A stretch of 64,000 nt of DNA. Origin: Geobacter sp. (GTDB lineage Bacteria; Desulfobacterota; Desulfuromonadia; Geobacterales; Geobacteraceae). Shown here piece by piece: positions 41,990 to 50,417 of this stretch. The position numbers and the translations under genes were made by a program. How positions within the stretch are numbered: position 1 is the stretch's first letter; every line of letters starts with the position of its first letter. The notes beneath the pieces are model-generated. The model was given only the letters and a program-made list of their open reading frames with translations, was not told the DNA's origin and did not search any database. Where the stretch lies: contig POSG01000005.1 of assembly GCA_003314535.1 (NCBI GenBank), positions 145,739-209,738 of the forward strand, given 5' to 3'.

Positions 41990-42424
41990 TCAGATTTTCA
42001 GCAGGACCATACCCGAACCTGGGTCCAGCTCTCTCCTGGCGGTCACTCCGACTATTTCCTGGACAACAGCTTCCAGCACCAGAAAAGCCTCCGAAGCTTC
42101 ACGAAGACAGCCGACCCGGACTGCATCCTTTTTTCCAAAGGCTCCATGGAAGTGAACCTTCGGTTGATCACCCTGGCGGAAAATCGTGCCGAACCCCAGG
42201 ATTTCATGGCTGTCTCCGAACTCGCGCCAGACCGGGACCGGCGGCACCCCATCCCGTTCCGGGCCGACCACGAACCTGCCCCGCTTCATCCCGCCCACAA
42301 GGTGAAAGGCAGCCGCTTCGATCCCCTCCCTCGAGGCCATTTCCACCAGACCTCCCAGGACATCGTCCCCATCTTCAAAACGAACCACAAAGACCCTGCC
42401 CATTTTCCCGCACTGGTATTTCAT
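41990..42424 (-). CDS. PPC/DUF296-domain protein
   Basis: The 144-residue protein is a single PPC (plants and prokaryotes conserved) domain: VVRFEDGDDVLGGLVEMASREG, the core KVHFHGAFGKKDA with metal-type histidines, and a C-terminal beta strand. PPC proteins trimerise; plant versions are fused to AT-hook DNA-binding motifs, but this one is domain-only, so its role is unknown. It lies in the opposite direction to the Dsb gene. Confidence 0.85.
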   Translation of the reverse strand: MKYQCGKMGRVFVVRFEDGDDVLGGLVEMASREGIEAAAFHLVGGMKRGRFVVGPERDGVPPVPVWREFGDSHEILGFGTIFRQGDQPKVHFHGAFGKKDAVRVGCLREASEAFLVLEAVVQEIVGVTARRELDPGSGMVLLKI

Positions 42425-42536
42425 AGACAATCACCCCGTTCACAGCATTTATTGGCATCTCCTCAAAGGCATGAGGAATTTTAGGCAAAAGTCGTCGTGC
42501 CCTCATGTCCGGTATTCAAACCAAGGCGGCCCGTGC

Positions 42537-42902
42537 TCATCCTCCCGCCCTCTTCACCCTGAAACCACGCCTTTCCAGGTCTGCAGCCAGGAAATCGCAA
42601 TGGTCCCCCTGGATCTCGATCGAGCCGTCTTTTACCGTCCCTCCGGTTCCGCAACGGCGTTTCAGCTCCCCGGCCAGCTCCCGCACACACTGTTCGTCCA
42701 GCGGCACGCCGAGAATAACGGTTACCGTCTTGCCTCCCCGTCCCTTGTTTTCCCTGCGGACCCGCACAATTCCGTCGCCTGCAACGCCACCTGGTTTCCT
42801 CCTGCAGATACAGGCGCCTGCCGGTTTTCCACAGTCCGGGCAGATACGGCCCAAGTCCGATGAATAGACAAGAACGCTATCCCTGGAATTATCTCTCTTC
42901 AC
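42537..42902 (-). CDS. yciH: SUI1/eIF1-like translation factor (YciH family)
   Basis: The 121-residue protein (GTG start with GAGAGGGG upstream) has an N-terminal zinc-type pair (CPDCGKPAGACIC) and a C-terminal SUI1 domain with GRGGKTVTVILGVP, CGTGGTVKDGSIEIQGDH, the signature loop of bacterial YciH. YciH acts at initiation-codon fidelity and stress translation in E. coli. Confidence 0.93.
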   Translation of the reverse strand: MKRDNSRDSVLVYSSDLGRICPDCGKPAGACICRRKPGGVAGDGIVRVRRENKGRGGKTVTVILGVPLDEQCVRELAGELKRRCGTGGTVKDGSIEIQGDHCDFLAADLERRGFRVKRAGG

Positions 42903-42971
42903 AATGCCCCTCTCAGCACGCGGCCAAGTCCGCCACCGACCAGCCAGCCGGCTGGCAAAACCACTCCATAC

Positions 42972-42999
42972 AAAAAAGCCCCGGATTTCTCCGGGGCTC
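42972..42999 (-). terminator. Rho-independent terminator of csp
   Basis: Minus strand GCCCCGGA, loop of 4, TCCGGGGC, then TTTTTT. Perfect 8-bp stem, about 30 bp past the cold-shock gene stop. Confidence 0.92.
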
Positions 43000-43026
43000 C
43001 ATTTTGAACTCTGGGGGCGATTACCC

Positions 43027-43227
43027 TCAGATTCTTGTCACGTTGGCTGCCTGCAGCCCTTTGGGGCCCTTAACTATGTCGAACGACACTCTGTCGCCCT
43101 CAGCAAGGGTCTTGAATCCTTCGCCGGTGATGGCCGAAAAATGGCAGAACACGTCCTCGCCATTCTCCTGCTCGAGAAAACCAAACCCCTTGCTGTCATT
43201 GAACCACTTAACCGTTCCTGTTACCAT
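43027..43227 (-). CDS. csp: Cold-shock domain protein
   Basis: The 66 residues form one cold-shock domain with RNP1 KGFGFLEQ and RNP2 DVFCHFS motifs that bind single-stranded nucleic acid. An RNA chaperone role is typical. It has its own promoter, a 5' hairpin and its own terminator, so it is a monocistronic transcript. Confidence 0.97.
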   Translation of the reverse strand: MVTGTVKWFNDSKGFGFLEQENGEDVFCHFSAITGEGFKTLAEGDRVSFDIVKGPKGLQAANVTRI

Positions 43228-43261
43228 GTACTTGCTTTCTCCTGATCCTTCTTGTTAGATG

Positions 43262-43318
43262 TGTCCGGCATATGTACCGGACAGGAACACCCTAGCAGCA
43301 TTCCTGCCTGGAAGTCAA
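43262..43318 (-). promoter_or_regulatory. csp promoter and 5' hairpin
   Basis: Minus-strand TTGACT (43313-43318) and TAGGGT (43289-43294) are 18 bp apart. Transcription would start about 43282, right at an inverted repeat TGTCCGG...CCGGACA (43262-43283), so the mRNA would begin with a 7-bp hairpin. The ribosome site AGGAG lies about 25 bases further on. Confidence 0.65.
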
Positions 43319-43462
43319 TCTATTTCATCAAGGAGTTTCGGAAAAAACAAAAAAACATTTTGAATCCATCCGAAAACCTGGAAGAATCTACCTCCCAAAC
43401 CCTGCGCCCGGCAACGGCTTTCCGGAATGAAACGTCATTTCACATCTCCATTCCAACTTCCG

Positions 43463-44500
43463 TTACACGTTGAAGCGGAAATGACAAATATCGCCATCCT
43501 CCATGACATAGTCCTTCCCCTTGAGATGGGCCTTTCCCTGTGCCTTGGCAGCCGCTTCGGTTCCCGCCGCCACCAGGTCGTCGTACTTGATCACCTCGAC
43601 CCTGATGAAGCCGCGTTCAATGTCGCTGTGGATCTTGCCGCCAGCGGCCGGTGCGGGCGTCCCCTTGCGGATTGTCCACGCCCGGACCTCATCCTTTCCC
43701 ATGGTGTAGAAGGACATGAGGCCAAGGGCGTCGTAAGCGGCGGCGTTCAGACGGTCGAGGCCGGACGAAGCGAGACCCAGGGCTTTCAGGTATTCGTCGC
43801 GTTCATCCGGATCTTCGATCCCCATGATCTCCTTCTCTATTAGGGCGGAAATGAGAAACACGTTCCCTCCCTCCCCTGCCGCGCCTGCCACACGATCCTC
43901 GTCCACGTTGTAGATCCAGAGTATCGGCATGAGGGTGACGAGATTGAGGCTGCATATAGCGGAAAGTTCTTCCTCGTTCAAGCCGAGGCTATTGGCTCCC
44001 TTTTCATTCTCCACGGCATCCCGGCACTTGAGAAGGACTTCTTCCTCCCTGGCCTGGGCAGCTGTCTTCCCTCCCTTTTTCTCCTTGGCCAGACGCTCCA
44101 GGCGTTTTTCGATGAGTTCCAGATCGGCCAGCAGGAGTTCGGTCTCCAGCGACCGCCTGTCCCGGGAAGCATCAACCGAACCGCTCGGATGGTAGACACT
44201 CTCAGAGGCGAAGTCGCGGACCACCAGGCAAAGAAGGTCGCAACGCCGGGCAGCATCCAGCCAATCCCTTTTGCCGGTGCCCTCGGACATGTCGGGACAC
44301 AGCACCACCTTGTTTTCGGCATATTTCGTCTTTTCGGGCTTTGCTATTCCGGACAGCACATCCACACGCGGGTCGCGGATGGGGGCAACACCCTCCAGGG
44401 ACTCCCCTTCCTTTCCGTGTTCCGGAACCTCCCTGCCGGTGAGGAGGGAGAAAAGGGTCTTCTTGCCCGATTGGGGGAGACCGAGCAGTGCGATTTTCAT
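43463..44500 (-). CDS. Divergent YchF/Obg-like ATPase-family protein
   Basis: The 345 residues begin MKIALLGLPQSGKKTLFSLL, and the C-terminal TGS-like domain (AWTIRKGTPAPAAGGKIH ... MEDGDICHFRFNV) is that of YchF (DUF933). The base-recognition motif NVDE is present (YNVDEDR). In the P-loop the Ser/Thr after GK is replaced by Lys (GKKT instead of GKST), which should weaken magnesium and nucleotide binding. It is shorter than standard YchF (about 363) and is therefore a paralog. A good promoter lies upstream. Confidence 0.8.
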   Translation of the reverse strand: MKIALLGLPQSGKKTLFSLLTGREVPEHGKEGESLEGVAPIRDPRVDVLSGIAKPEKTKYAENKVVLCPDMSEGTGKRDWLDAARRCDLLCLVVRDFASESVYHPSGSVDASRDRRSLETELLLADLELIEKRLERLAKEKKGGKTAAQAREEEVLLKCRDAVENEKGANSLGLNEEELSAICSLNLVTLMPILWIYNVDEDRVAGAAGEGGNVFLISALIEKEIMGIEDPDERDEYLKALGLASSGLDRLNAAAYDALGLMSFYTMGKDEVRAWTIRKGTPAPAAGGKIHSDIERGFIRVEVIKYDDLVAAGTEAAAKAQGKAHLKGKDYVMEDGDICHFRFNV

Positions 44501-44541
44501 TGGAAACTCCCGTATTAATGGTTTTCTGGGAAAACAGGTGT

Positions 44542-44570
44542 ACGGTAAACGGTACTGATCTTTTTGTCAA
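44542..44570 (-). promoter_or_regulatory. Sigma70-type promoter of YchF-like gene
   Basis: Minus-strand TTGACA (44565-44570) and TACCGT (44542-44547) with exactly 17 bp between them, about 42 bp before the ATG. The 188 bases upstream of the -35 (44571-44758) carry no gene. Confidence 0.7.
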
Positions 44571-44758
44571 TATCGCATGGTGCGGGCAAGAAACGCGGCC
44601 ACGCAAAAAATTATTCCTGTTCGAAGCGACAGCTTGACGCCACAGCCGCGGCGGCTGCCAGGCATCCACTTTTCCCGCAACGAATTGGTATTGTTCGCCG
44701 AGGCGACTTCAGTCCCGCATCATCTGTCGAAAGCAGGCCCTTTCGTCATCTGGCCGAT

Positions 44759-45493
44759 TCAGTTGCTGCCGAAAACCTTGCGCAAAAGTTCGGTGCTGCG
44801 AGCCGCAGGATTGGTCCTGATCTTTTTTTCCTCTTCCGCGACCATCTTGAAAAGGCCATCCAGGGCCTTGTTGGTCACGTAGGCGTCCAGATCGAGGGAA
44901 GGAATGCCTGCCAGAGCAGCCAATGGAGACATGTCATACTTGCCAAGCATTTCCTTGTAAGCCCGGGTAGTTCCAACCTGATCCATACTCCTGGAAACAG
45001 ATGGTTTAAATGCATCAAACAGCTGCGGGCGAGTCTTCTTCTCGAAGAATTCGGTTGCCGATGCCCCGCCGCCGCGGAGAATCCCTTCGGCATCCTCAAC
45101 CGTCATCTTCCGTATGGCATCTCCGAAGAAGGCGGCAGCCTTTGGCGCGGCTTTCTCTGCTGCACGGTTCATGGTCAGCACGACCTCGTCAACTTGCTGC
45201 TGGTAGCCGAGCGTCCCCAGAAGATCTGCCGCCCGTTGAACTTTGCTGGGAAGCAGTATCTTGATAAGCTGGTTGCCAAAGTAGCCGTCAGGCTTGGCAA
45301 CCTCGGCCACGGCCCTCTCGGTTCCCGTGGCCAGAGCTTCCTTGAGGCCCTTGACGACGGTACTGTTATCAAGCTGGGCCTGCTGACGGGCCGGAGAAAT
45401 CACTTCATGCAAAACATCATCAAAAATTCCCGCCTGGCAGGGAGACTGCATATAAATGAAAAAGACTGCAGCAAGACAACATCCGCGTTTCAT
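44759..45493 (-). CDS. DUF4197 secreted protein
   Basis: ATG at 45493 has AAGGAGG upstream and gives 244 residues with a signal peptide ending QA (about residue 22). The mature protein is helical, matching DUF4197: GLKEALATGTERAVAEVAKP, DAEGILRGGGASATEFF and DLDAYVTNKALDGLFKMVAE are family-like blocks. Function is unknown; it is presumably periplasmic. Confidence 0.85.
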   Translation of the reverse strand: MKRGCCLAAVFFIYMQSPCQAGIFDDVLHEVISPARQQAQLDNSTVVKGLKEALATGTERAVAEVAKPDGYFGNQLIKILLPSKVQRAADLLGTLGYQQQVDEVVLTMNRAAEKAAPKAAAFFGDAIRKMTVEDAEGILRGGGASATEFFEKKTRPQLFDAFKPSVSRSMDQVGTTRAYKEMLGKYDMSPLAALAGIPSLDLDAYVTNKALDGLFKMVAEEEKKIRTNPAARSTELLRKVFGSN

Positions 45494-45673
45494 GAAAATC
45501 CTCCTTGACATAAGATGGTCACTGGAAAAACTTCTGCAGCTTTTTGCAAAAATGGCGGAAACTTGATCGAGTTGTCAAGAAAATTCCAAGAAAATAGCAC
45601 TATTACCCGATCAAGCTGCGTCCTTGACTGTATGACAAGCTTGCATTTACGGTAAATGATTGGCGGGGGAGGG

Positions 45674-46019
45674 TTATTGTGACTCAAGCACTATCATTTC
45701 CCCACAATATTCATTCTGCGTATGGTCTGAGCTTTTCGTAGTTTCTGGTTAATCGCAGCTACGGGTTCAATTGCCGGAGATGTTCCGTTGCGGGATCTTC
45801 CGTAAGGAAGCGACAGACGAATCTCGTGTCCATGCTCAGAATTTCGCATGCTTCGAGCGTAGGGCAGAAATTCATTGAATGAATAACAATGCTGTTTCCA
45901 GATCGACTCACGATCGGAGCTTCTACAACCGTTATGCCGAGCCTGGTCAAAAACAGCTGGCAAGCATCATCAATTATTGATGTCAAAGCAGTATTCGCTA
46001 TAAAAATCAATGACTCCAT
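45674..46019 (-). pseudogene. Decayed small Cys-motif protein (amber codon plus 4-bp duplication)
   Basis: The frame from ATG 46019 reads MESLIFIANTALTSI, CPTLEACEILSMDTRFVC and HLRQLNP, then meets TAG at 45759-45761. In the same frame after it comes LRLTRNYEKLRPYAE, followed by TGA caused by a tandem ATTCATTC (45709-45716). Removing one 4-bp unit restores YCGEMIVLESQ and a TAA at 45674-45676. The C-x3-EAC and RNYEKLRPYAEYC pattern looks like the C-terminal half of a cysteine-rich family of anaerobes, from memory. The 5' end may be truncated by the divergent cheX promoter region. I judge it non-functional. Confidence 0.65.
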
Positions 46020-46039
46020 GCATAAAAAATATTCACCGC

Positions 46040-46066
46040 TAAATTTTTCTCCGCTGTTTGCGATAA
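46040..46066 (+). promoter_or_regulatory. Sigma28 (FliA)-type promoter of cheX-like gene
   Basis: TAAATTTT (46040-46047), 11 bp, TGCGATAA (46059-46066). Against the flagellar sigma28 consensus TAAAGTTT-N11-GCCGATAA it matches 7 of 8 and 6 of 8 with exact spacing, 37 bp before the GTG start. Confidence 0.65.
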
Positions 46067-46102
46067 GGTAATGGTGGGTATACCGTACGGGGAGGAATAC
46101 GA

Positions 46103-46600
46103 GTGACAGGAATCACTTTCGAGGAAATAATGTTCACCATCATGGCAGCGACGCAGGACACCTTCAAGACCTACATGGGCATGGAAATATACGCCGGCAA
46201 GATCGAGAAGAAAATCGAGCCCGTGGAGTCGGATGTGGTGGGAATCGTGGGGGTGGCCGGGGACCGGGTCGGATACATCATGTATGCCACCGGCAAGAAA
46301 GCGGCAGTCCACGTGGCCAAGGAACTCCTGATGGTGGAAGAAGCCGACGAGGAAGCCATCCGGGATGCCATAGGCGAGCTGACCAACAACATCGCGGGCG
46401 TGTTCAAGAGCAAGTACCATGAACTTTACGGCAGCGTGGCCCTGGGGTTGCCCCTGGTGGTGTCGGGCAAGATACGGCCTTTCAGCGAGCCTCCCGAACC
46501 CGCGGAAAAGAGCAGCATGAACATCCAGTGCAAGGGGGTTACCATCCCTTTCACCTCGCTGGACGGTTCCGTATCGTTCTGCGTGATGGTTTACATGTAA
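46103..46600 (+). CDS. cheX: CheX-like chemotaxis phosphatase
   Basis: CheX removes phosphate from CheY-P. The 165-residue protein (GTG start, GGGGAGG upstream) has the catalytic helix with Glu and Asn in DAIGELTNNIAGVFK, matching the ExxN motif of the CheX/CheC/FliY family, and the CheX-type beta core (GIVGVAGDRVGYIMYAT). It is outside the main chemotaxis operon, alone, but shares a sigma28-type promoter with it. Confidence 0.87.
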   Translation: MTGITFEEIMFTIMAATQDTFKTYMGMEIYAGKIEKKIEPVESDVVGIVGVAGDRVGYIMYATGKKAAVHVAKELLMVEEADEEAIRDAIGELTNNIAGVFKSKYHELYGSVALGLPLVVSGKIRPFSEPPEPAEKSSMNIQCKGVTIPFTSLDGSVSFCVMVYM

Positions 46601-46622
46601 GGGGGCAAAACCCGCCCCCCCA
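46601..46622. terminator. GC-rich hairpin between convergent genes
   Basis: GGGGGC-AAAACCC-GCCCCC between the cheX-like and guanylyltransferase stops. There is no T-run on either strand, so termination activity is uncertain. Confidence 0.4.
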
Positions 46623-46625
46623 TTG

Positions 46626-47699
46626 TCAGAGCAAGTCTGTCATACCGCGGCCCGCAAGTTCGTCGACAACATTCTTCACATCCTGGGCACGATCCCTGGG
46701 GCAGACCAGCAGGGCATCTCCCGTATCCACCACGACCAGGTCGCGGACACCCAGCAGCGCAACAAGTTTCCCTCCGCCCAGGACCAGGCATCCTTGACTG
46801 TCAAGCGGCACAAGCCGGCTTTTGTCCACAACCACGTTGCCATGCTCATCACCCTCAAGCAAACCGGGCAATGCGCTCCAACTGCCCACATCGCTCCAGC
46901 CGAATGAAGAAGGTATCACCACGACACCGTCGGCCTTCTCCATCACACCGTAATCAATGGACTCAGCCGGTATGGCCGCATAAAGAGCCTCTACCTGTCT
47001 CGCCATGGAGTGATCGCTCAGTCGTGCCGGAATCCTGAGGCTTTCCAGGCCGGTGTAGAGTTCCGGCATGTGAGTCCTTATGCGGTCCAGGATCACATCG
47101 GCCCTCCAGACGAACATGCCGCTGTTCCAGTAGTTGTTGCCCGCGGACAGTAATTCCACCGCTTTCTCACGGCAAGGCTTCTCGATAAAGCGGCTCACCG
47201 GGAAAACGCCCTCCTGCCCGGCTTTCAGGTCGGCCTCGATATAGCCGTAGCCGGTTTCCGGGCTTCCCGGCCGGATTCCCAGGGTGACCAGCGTCATGTC
47301 GGCTGCGGCCAGCCGCGCCCGCTCCAGGGTGGCCCTGAATTCTTCTTCGCCCTGGATGTAATGGTCAGCCGGAAGCACAGCCATCACTGCTGTCGGGTCC
47401 AGTGAAGCTATGATCGCCGCGGCCAGGCCTATGGCCGGCGCGGTATTGCGCGCCAGCGGCTCTTTCACGATCGTGAGCTGATCGTCGGGAACGAAGGAAA
47501 GCTGCCGCTCCGTCTCTTCCGCCTGGAGCGCATTCGTGACGACGAGAATACCCTCGGGGTTGAGAGGAATTATCCTCTCGACTGTCCGCTGGAGCATCGA
47601 TCTGCCGCCGAAGACGGACATGAGCTGTTTCGGCGTCTTTTTCCGCGAAAGGGGCCAGAAACGGGTGCCGGATCCGCCGGCGAGGATTACGATATACAT
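46626..47699 (-). CDS. manC: Mannose-1-phosphate guanylyltransferase
   Basis: This enzyme makes GDP-mannose from GTP and mannose-1-phosphate for polysaccharide or glycolipid synthesis. ATG at 47699 (AAGGAG upstream) gives 357 residues. The nucleotidyltransferase signature LAGGSGTRFWPLSRKKTPKQ is at the N-terminus, with FIEKPCREKA and the YWNSGMFVWRADVI block later. The C-terminal isomerase domain of bifunctional AlgA-type enzymes is absent, so it is monofunctional. Confidence 0.94.
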   Translation of the reverse strand: MYIVILAGGSGTRFWPLSRKKTPKQLMSVFGGRSMLQRTVERIIPLNPEGILVVTNALQAEETERQLSFVPDDQLTIVKEPLARNTAPAIGLAAAIIASLDPTAVMAVLPADHYIQGEEEFRATLERARLAAADMTLVTLGIRPGSPETGYGYIEADLKAGQEGVFPVSRFIEKPCREKAVELLSAGNNYWNSGMFVWRADVILDRIRTHMPELYTGLESLRIPARLSDHSMARQVEALYAAIPAESIDYGVMEKADGVVVIPSSFGWSDVGSWSALPGLLEGDEHGNVVVDKSRLVPLDSQGCLVLGGGKLVALLGVRDLVVVDTGDALLVCPRDRAQDVKNVVDELAGRGMTDLL

Positions 47700-47765
47700 G
47701 CGGCCACTCCTTGAGTCAGATTCCATGAAACTAGTGAACAGTCAGCTGCATCCAGGCGGCATGGC

Positions 47766-48668
47766 TTATCCAAGCGTTATGCAATTGCGTCCCGCCTGCT
47801 TGCTCAGGTACATGAGGTTGTCCGCCCTTTTTACGATCGACAGGATGGTATCGTTGTCCCTGGCGATGGTTGCGCCCAGAGAAACCGTCAATTTTATGGA
47901 TTTTCCGTCCGCATCCAGGAGAGAATTTTCGATCATTATCCTGTAGCGCTCGGCGATCCTCCTCAGGCTGTCGGCATCCACGTTGACAACGGCTGCGACA
48001 AACTCTTCTCCACCCCAGCGGCCGACAGTATCGAAGGAACGGGAACTGTGGCGCAGGGAACCGGCAACCATTTTCAGCGCATCATCGCCCACGTCGTGAC
48101 CGAAACGGTCATTGATGTCCTTGAAGTGGTCGATATCGATGAAGATCAGCCCGAAGCCCCAGTTGTAGCGATGCATCTCATCCAGCCTGGACGTTATGAA
48201 ACGCTCGAGAAAGCGCCTGTTGGGCAGAGAGGTCAAAGGGTCCTGAAAGACTTTTTCCTTGAGCTCCTCGATCATGGAAAGCGAGGCGATCTTTTCGCTG
48301 TTGTCGCTGAAAACCTCAAGTCCGCCGACCACTGAACCGTTGTCGTCATGTATCGGTGTTATTCTCACCCGCACGGGGACCCTGTAGCCCTTCTTGTGGT
48401 GAAGGAAGACCTCCGCCTCGCAGGGTACGCCTCCTTGCATTGTTTTAACCGCCGGGCAAGCATCCTGGCACAGTTTCTTACCGTCCATGTCGACATGCAT
48501 CAGGATATTGTCCCAGCAATGAGTGCCCTCGACCTCGCTCCTGGCATAACCCGTAATCCGCTCGGCAGCCCTGTTCCAGTACAGTATCCTCCTGTCCAGG
48601 TCCATGAAATATACACCATCATAGAGATTGTCCAGCAGTGCTTTGTAGAAATTCAGGTTCTTCTTCAA
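47766..48668 (-). CDS. PAS-GGDEF diguanylate cyclase
   Basis: It makes cyclic di-GMP. The 300 residues comprise a PAS domain (about 5-130, YDGVYFMDLDRRILYWNRAA, with a cysteine set HCWDN...LCQDACPA) and a GGDEF domain with intact GRWGGEEF. An inhibitory I-site RxxD (RSFD) sits five residues before it, so product inhibition is expected. No membrane segments are seen. The start codon is TTG with GAGGAAA upstream. The cysteine-bearing PAS may sense redox state or a metal cofactor; that is inference. Confidence 0.92.
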   Translation of the reverse strand: MKKNLNFYKALLDNLYDGVYFMDLDRRILYWNRAAERITGYARSEVEGTHCWDNILMHVDMDGKKLCQDACPAVKTMQGGVPCEAEVFLHHKKGYRVPVRVRITPIHDDNGSVVGGLEVFSDNSEKIASLSMIEELKEKVFQDPLTSLPNRRFLERFITSRLDEMHRYNWGFGLIFIDIDHFKDINDRFGHDVGDDALKMVAGSLRHSSRSFDTVGRWGGEEFVAAVVNVDADSLRRIAERYRIMIENSLLDADGKSIKLTVSLGATIARDNDTILSIVKRADNLMYLSKQAGRNCITLG

Positions 48669-48782
48669 GATTTCCTCGACGCAACAACTGGTATCATGTT
48701 AACCGGTATCCGTGACGTCCGAACACCGAACGGGCAGAATGCCGGGGTTCAACGTCGTTGACGTCTCACCTTGAACAGTAAA

Positions 48783-49184
48783 TCAACGATCCTCCACGAT
48801 CTTTACCGCCACCTTCCTGGAGCGGGGCCCGTCGAACTCGCAGAAAAACACCGCCTGCCACGTCCCCAAAAGAAGCCTACCCGCTTCGATGATGAGGGTC
48901 TGTGACGGTCCGGCAAGAGTTGTTTTCACGTGGGCGTCCGAATTGCCTTCGGCATGGGTGAAACCGGCATCCACCGGCACAAGCCGCTTCAGAAAAGCGG
49001 CAATGTCCCTTTGCACGGACGGGTCCGCACCTTCGTTGATGGTTATGGCCCCGGTCGTGTGAAGGGAAAATAAGTGGCAGACGCCGCTCGACACCCCTGA
49101 CTTCCTTACCAGTTCCTCAACCATGCCAGTGATATCCACCAGCTCGCTCCGCGACCTGCTGGTTACGTCTATATACTGTACCAT
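48783..49184 (-). CDS. yjbQ: YjbQ/UPF0047 family protein
   Basis: The 133-residue protein has the family signatures FSLHTTGAITINEGADPSV and HAEGNSDAHVKTTLAG, and RLLLGTWQAVFFCEFDGPR. E. coli YjbQ has thiamine-phosphate synthase side activity, so the physiological role is unsettled. It is a single cytoplasmic domain that usually trimerises. Confidence 0.93.
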   Translation of the reverse strand: MVQYIDVTSRSRSELVDITGMVEELVRKSGVSSGVCHLFSLHTTGAITINEGADPSVQRDIAAFLKRLVPVDAGFTHAEGNSDAHVKTTLAGPSQTLIIEAGRLLLGTWQAVFFCEFDGPRSRKVAVKIVEDR

Positions 49185-49209
49185 CGACTCACCTGTCCCT
49201 TCGACAATT

Positions 49210-49692
49210 TTATCGGATTTCCTGGCCGGGGCTGACGAATGAAATGCCCAACCCCGAGTATGCGCCGATCATCAGGCATTCGATTATCGGAGTGTTGACC
49301 TCGCCGGTTGCATGCCAACGCACCAGGAAACTTGCGCCGAAACCGCCGGTGGTGTCTTTTTCCTTTATGAATATGCTGGTGGAGGCAAGCGGTCCGAGTG
49401 ACAAGGCCCTGCCCAGCATCCGCCGCATCAGCTTTCCCTCGGAGTTGTAATAATCGGCGCTGTCAATGGTAATGCGGTTCTTCAGATCGGTATTCCGGAT
49501 GCTCAGGGTGGTGGCGAGATTCACCGGCAAAGCCTTGTTCCCGGTATACACATGTGAATAAACCGGAACGTAAACCGACCTGGCCCTGGTTCCCGTTCGG
49601 TCAGCGAAGGATGCAACGGGCTGGATAACCAGCAGAAGCGTCGCAGCCGCGGCGAGTCGCGCCAATCGGGGCATTTTTATAAAGCCGCCCAT
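49210..49692 (-). CDS. DUF3124 secreted protein
   Basis: ATG at 49692 is six bases after AAGGAGG and gives 160 residues with a signal peptide ending SFA (about residue 30). The mature part has VYVPVYSHVYTG, TLSIRNTDLKNRI and FLVRWHATGEVNTPIIECLM, which match DUF3124. It is likely periplasmic or surface-associated; function unknown. Confidence 0.83.
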   Translation of the reverse strand: MGGFIKMPRLARLAAAATLLLVIQPVASFADRTGTRARSVYVPVYSHVYTGNKALPVNLATTLSIRNTDLKNRITIDSADYYNSEGKLMRRMLGRALSLGPLASTSIFIKEKDTTGGFGASFLVRWHATGEVNTPIIECLMIGAYSGLGISFVSPGQEIR

Positions 49693-49960
49693 GATCATCC
49701 TCCTTTGAAAAATGGAGAGTAAACAAGCCCGGTTGAAGGACAAATTCCAGGACAGGTTAACAGAAAATCTATCCCTCCACAATGTCAGCCAGCGTTTTCG
49801 GAAATAAAAGTTCTCAGGTTGATGCAATGACCTTTTCCCGTGGGATATTTCCCTTTTTCAAAGCTCACCAGTCCGGTATACTGAAACGGCGGACGGCACG
49901 AGCATTCCCCGGTGATGATGATCCAGCTGATTACATTGACAATTGAAAGGACTGAAAAGC

Positions 49961-50323
49961 ATGGAACAAATACCTGCATATATCGTTCTGGGGCTGGTGG
50001 CGGGAATCCTCAGCGGATTGATCGGTATCGGTGGAGGGATTATCGTAGTCCCCGCCCTGGTTTTTCTTTTCGGCTTCTCCCAGCATTCGGCCCAGGGCAC
50101 CACCATCGCCCTCATGGTGCCGCCCATCGGAATTCTCGCCGCCTGGGAATACTATTCCAACGGGATGGTCGACCTCAAGGCAGCCGCAATCCTCTGCATA
50201 GGTTTTGTCGTCGGCGGATATTTCGGGGCAAAGCTGGCAATCGGACTGCCCAAGTACTACCTGGAGAAATTCTTCGGGCTGGCGCTTCTGCTGGTATCCC
50301 TCAAGATGCTTTTCGCAAGATAG
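49961..50323 (+). CDS. Half-size TauE/SafE-family permease
   Basis: The 120-residue protein has four predicted membrane helices and the family repeat GLVAGILSGLIGIGGGIIVVP. Full TauE proteins have about 250 residues and eight helices made of two such repeats, so this half-size version probably dimerises. Substrate class (sulfite, sulfonates or other anions) cannot be inferred. ATG at 49961 with AAGGA upstream is preferred over the TTG at 49943. Confidence 0.85.
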   Translation: MEQIPAYIVLGLVAGILSGLIGIGGGIIVVPALVFLFGFSQHSAQGTTIALMVPPIGILAAWEYYSNGMVDLKAAAILCIGFVVGGYFGAKLAIGLPKYYLEKFFGLALLLVSLKMLFAR

Positions 50324-50386
50324 CCCGCTTTACCTCGAATTGCCCCGCCGGGGCATCAACCCGCCGGCCTTCCTGCCCACGAGCTC

Positions 50387-50417
50387 CCTGGAAATCATTG
50401 CACGCATGATTTCCAGG
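50387..50417. repeat. Perfect 12-bp inverted repeat
   Basis: CCTGGAAATCAT (50387-50398) and ATGATTTCCAGG (50406-50417) flank 7 bases. It would form a stable hairpin on either strand, without a T-run. It lies about 65 bp past the tauE stop. Confidence 0.75.

Noticed and set aside
45759..45761. In-frame TAG as pyrrolysine or programmed read-through
   Set aside because: A separate frameshift follows within 50 bp, and no pyrrolysine genes are known to me in this group; simple decay explains both.
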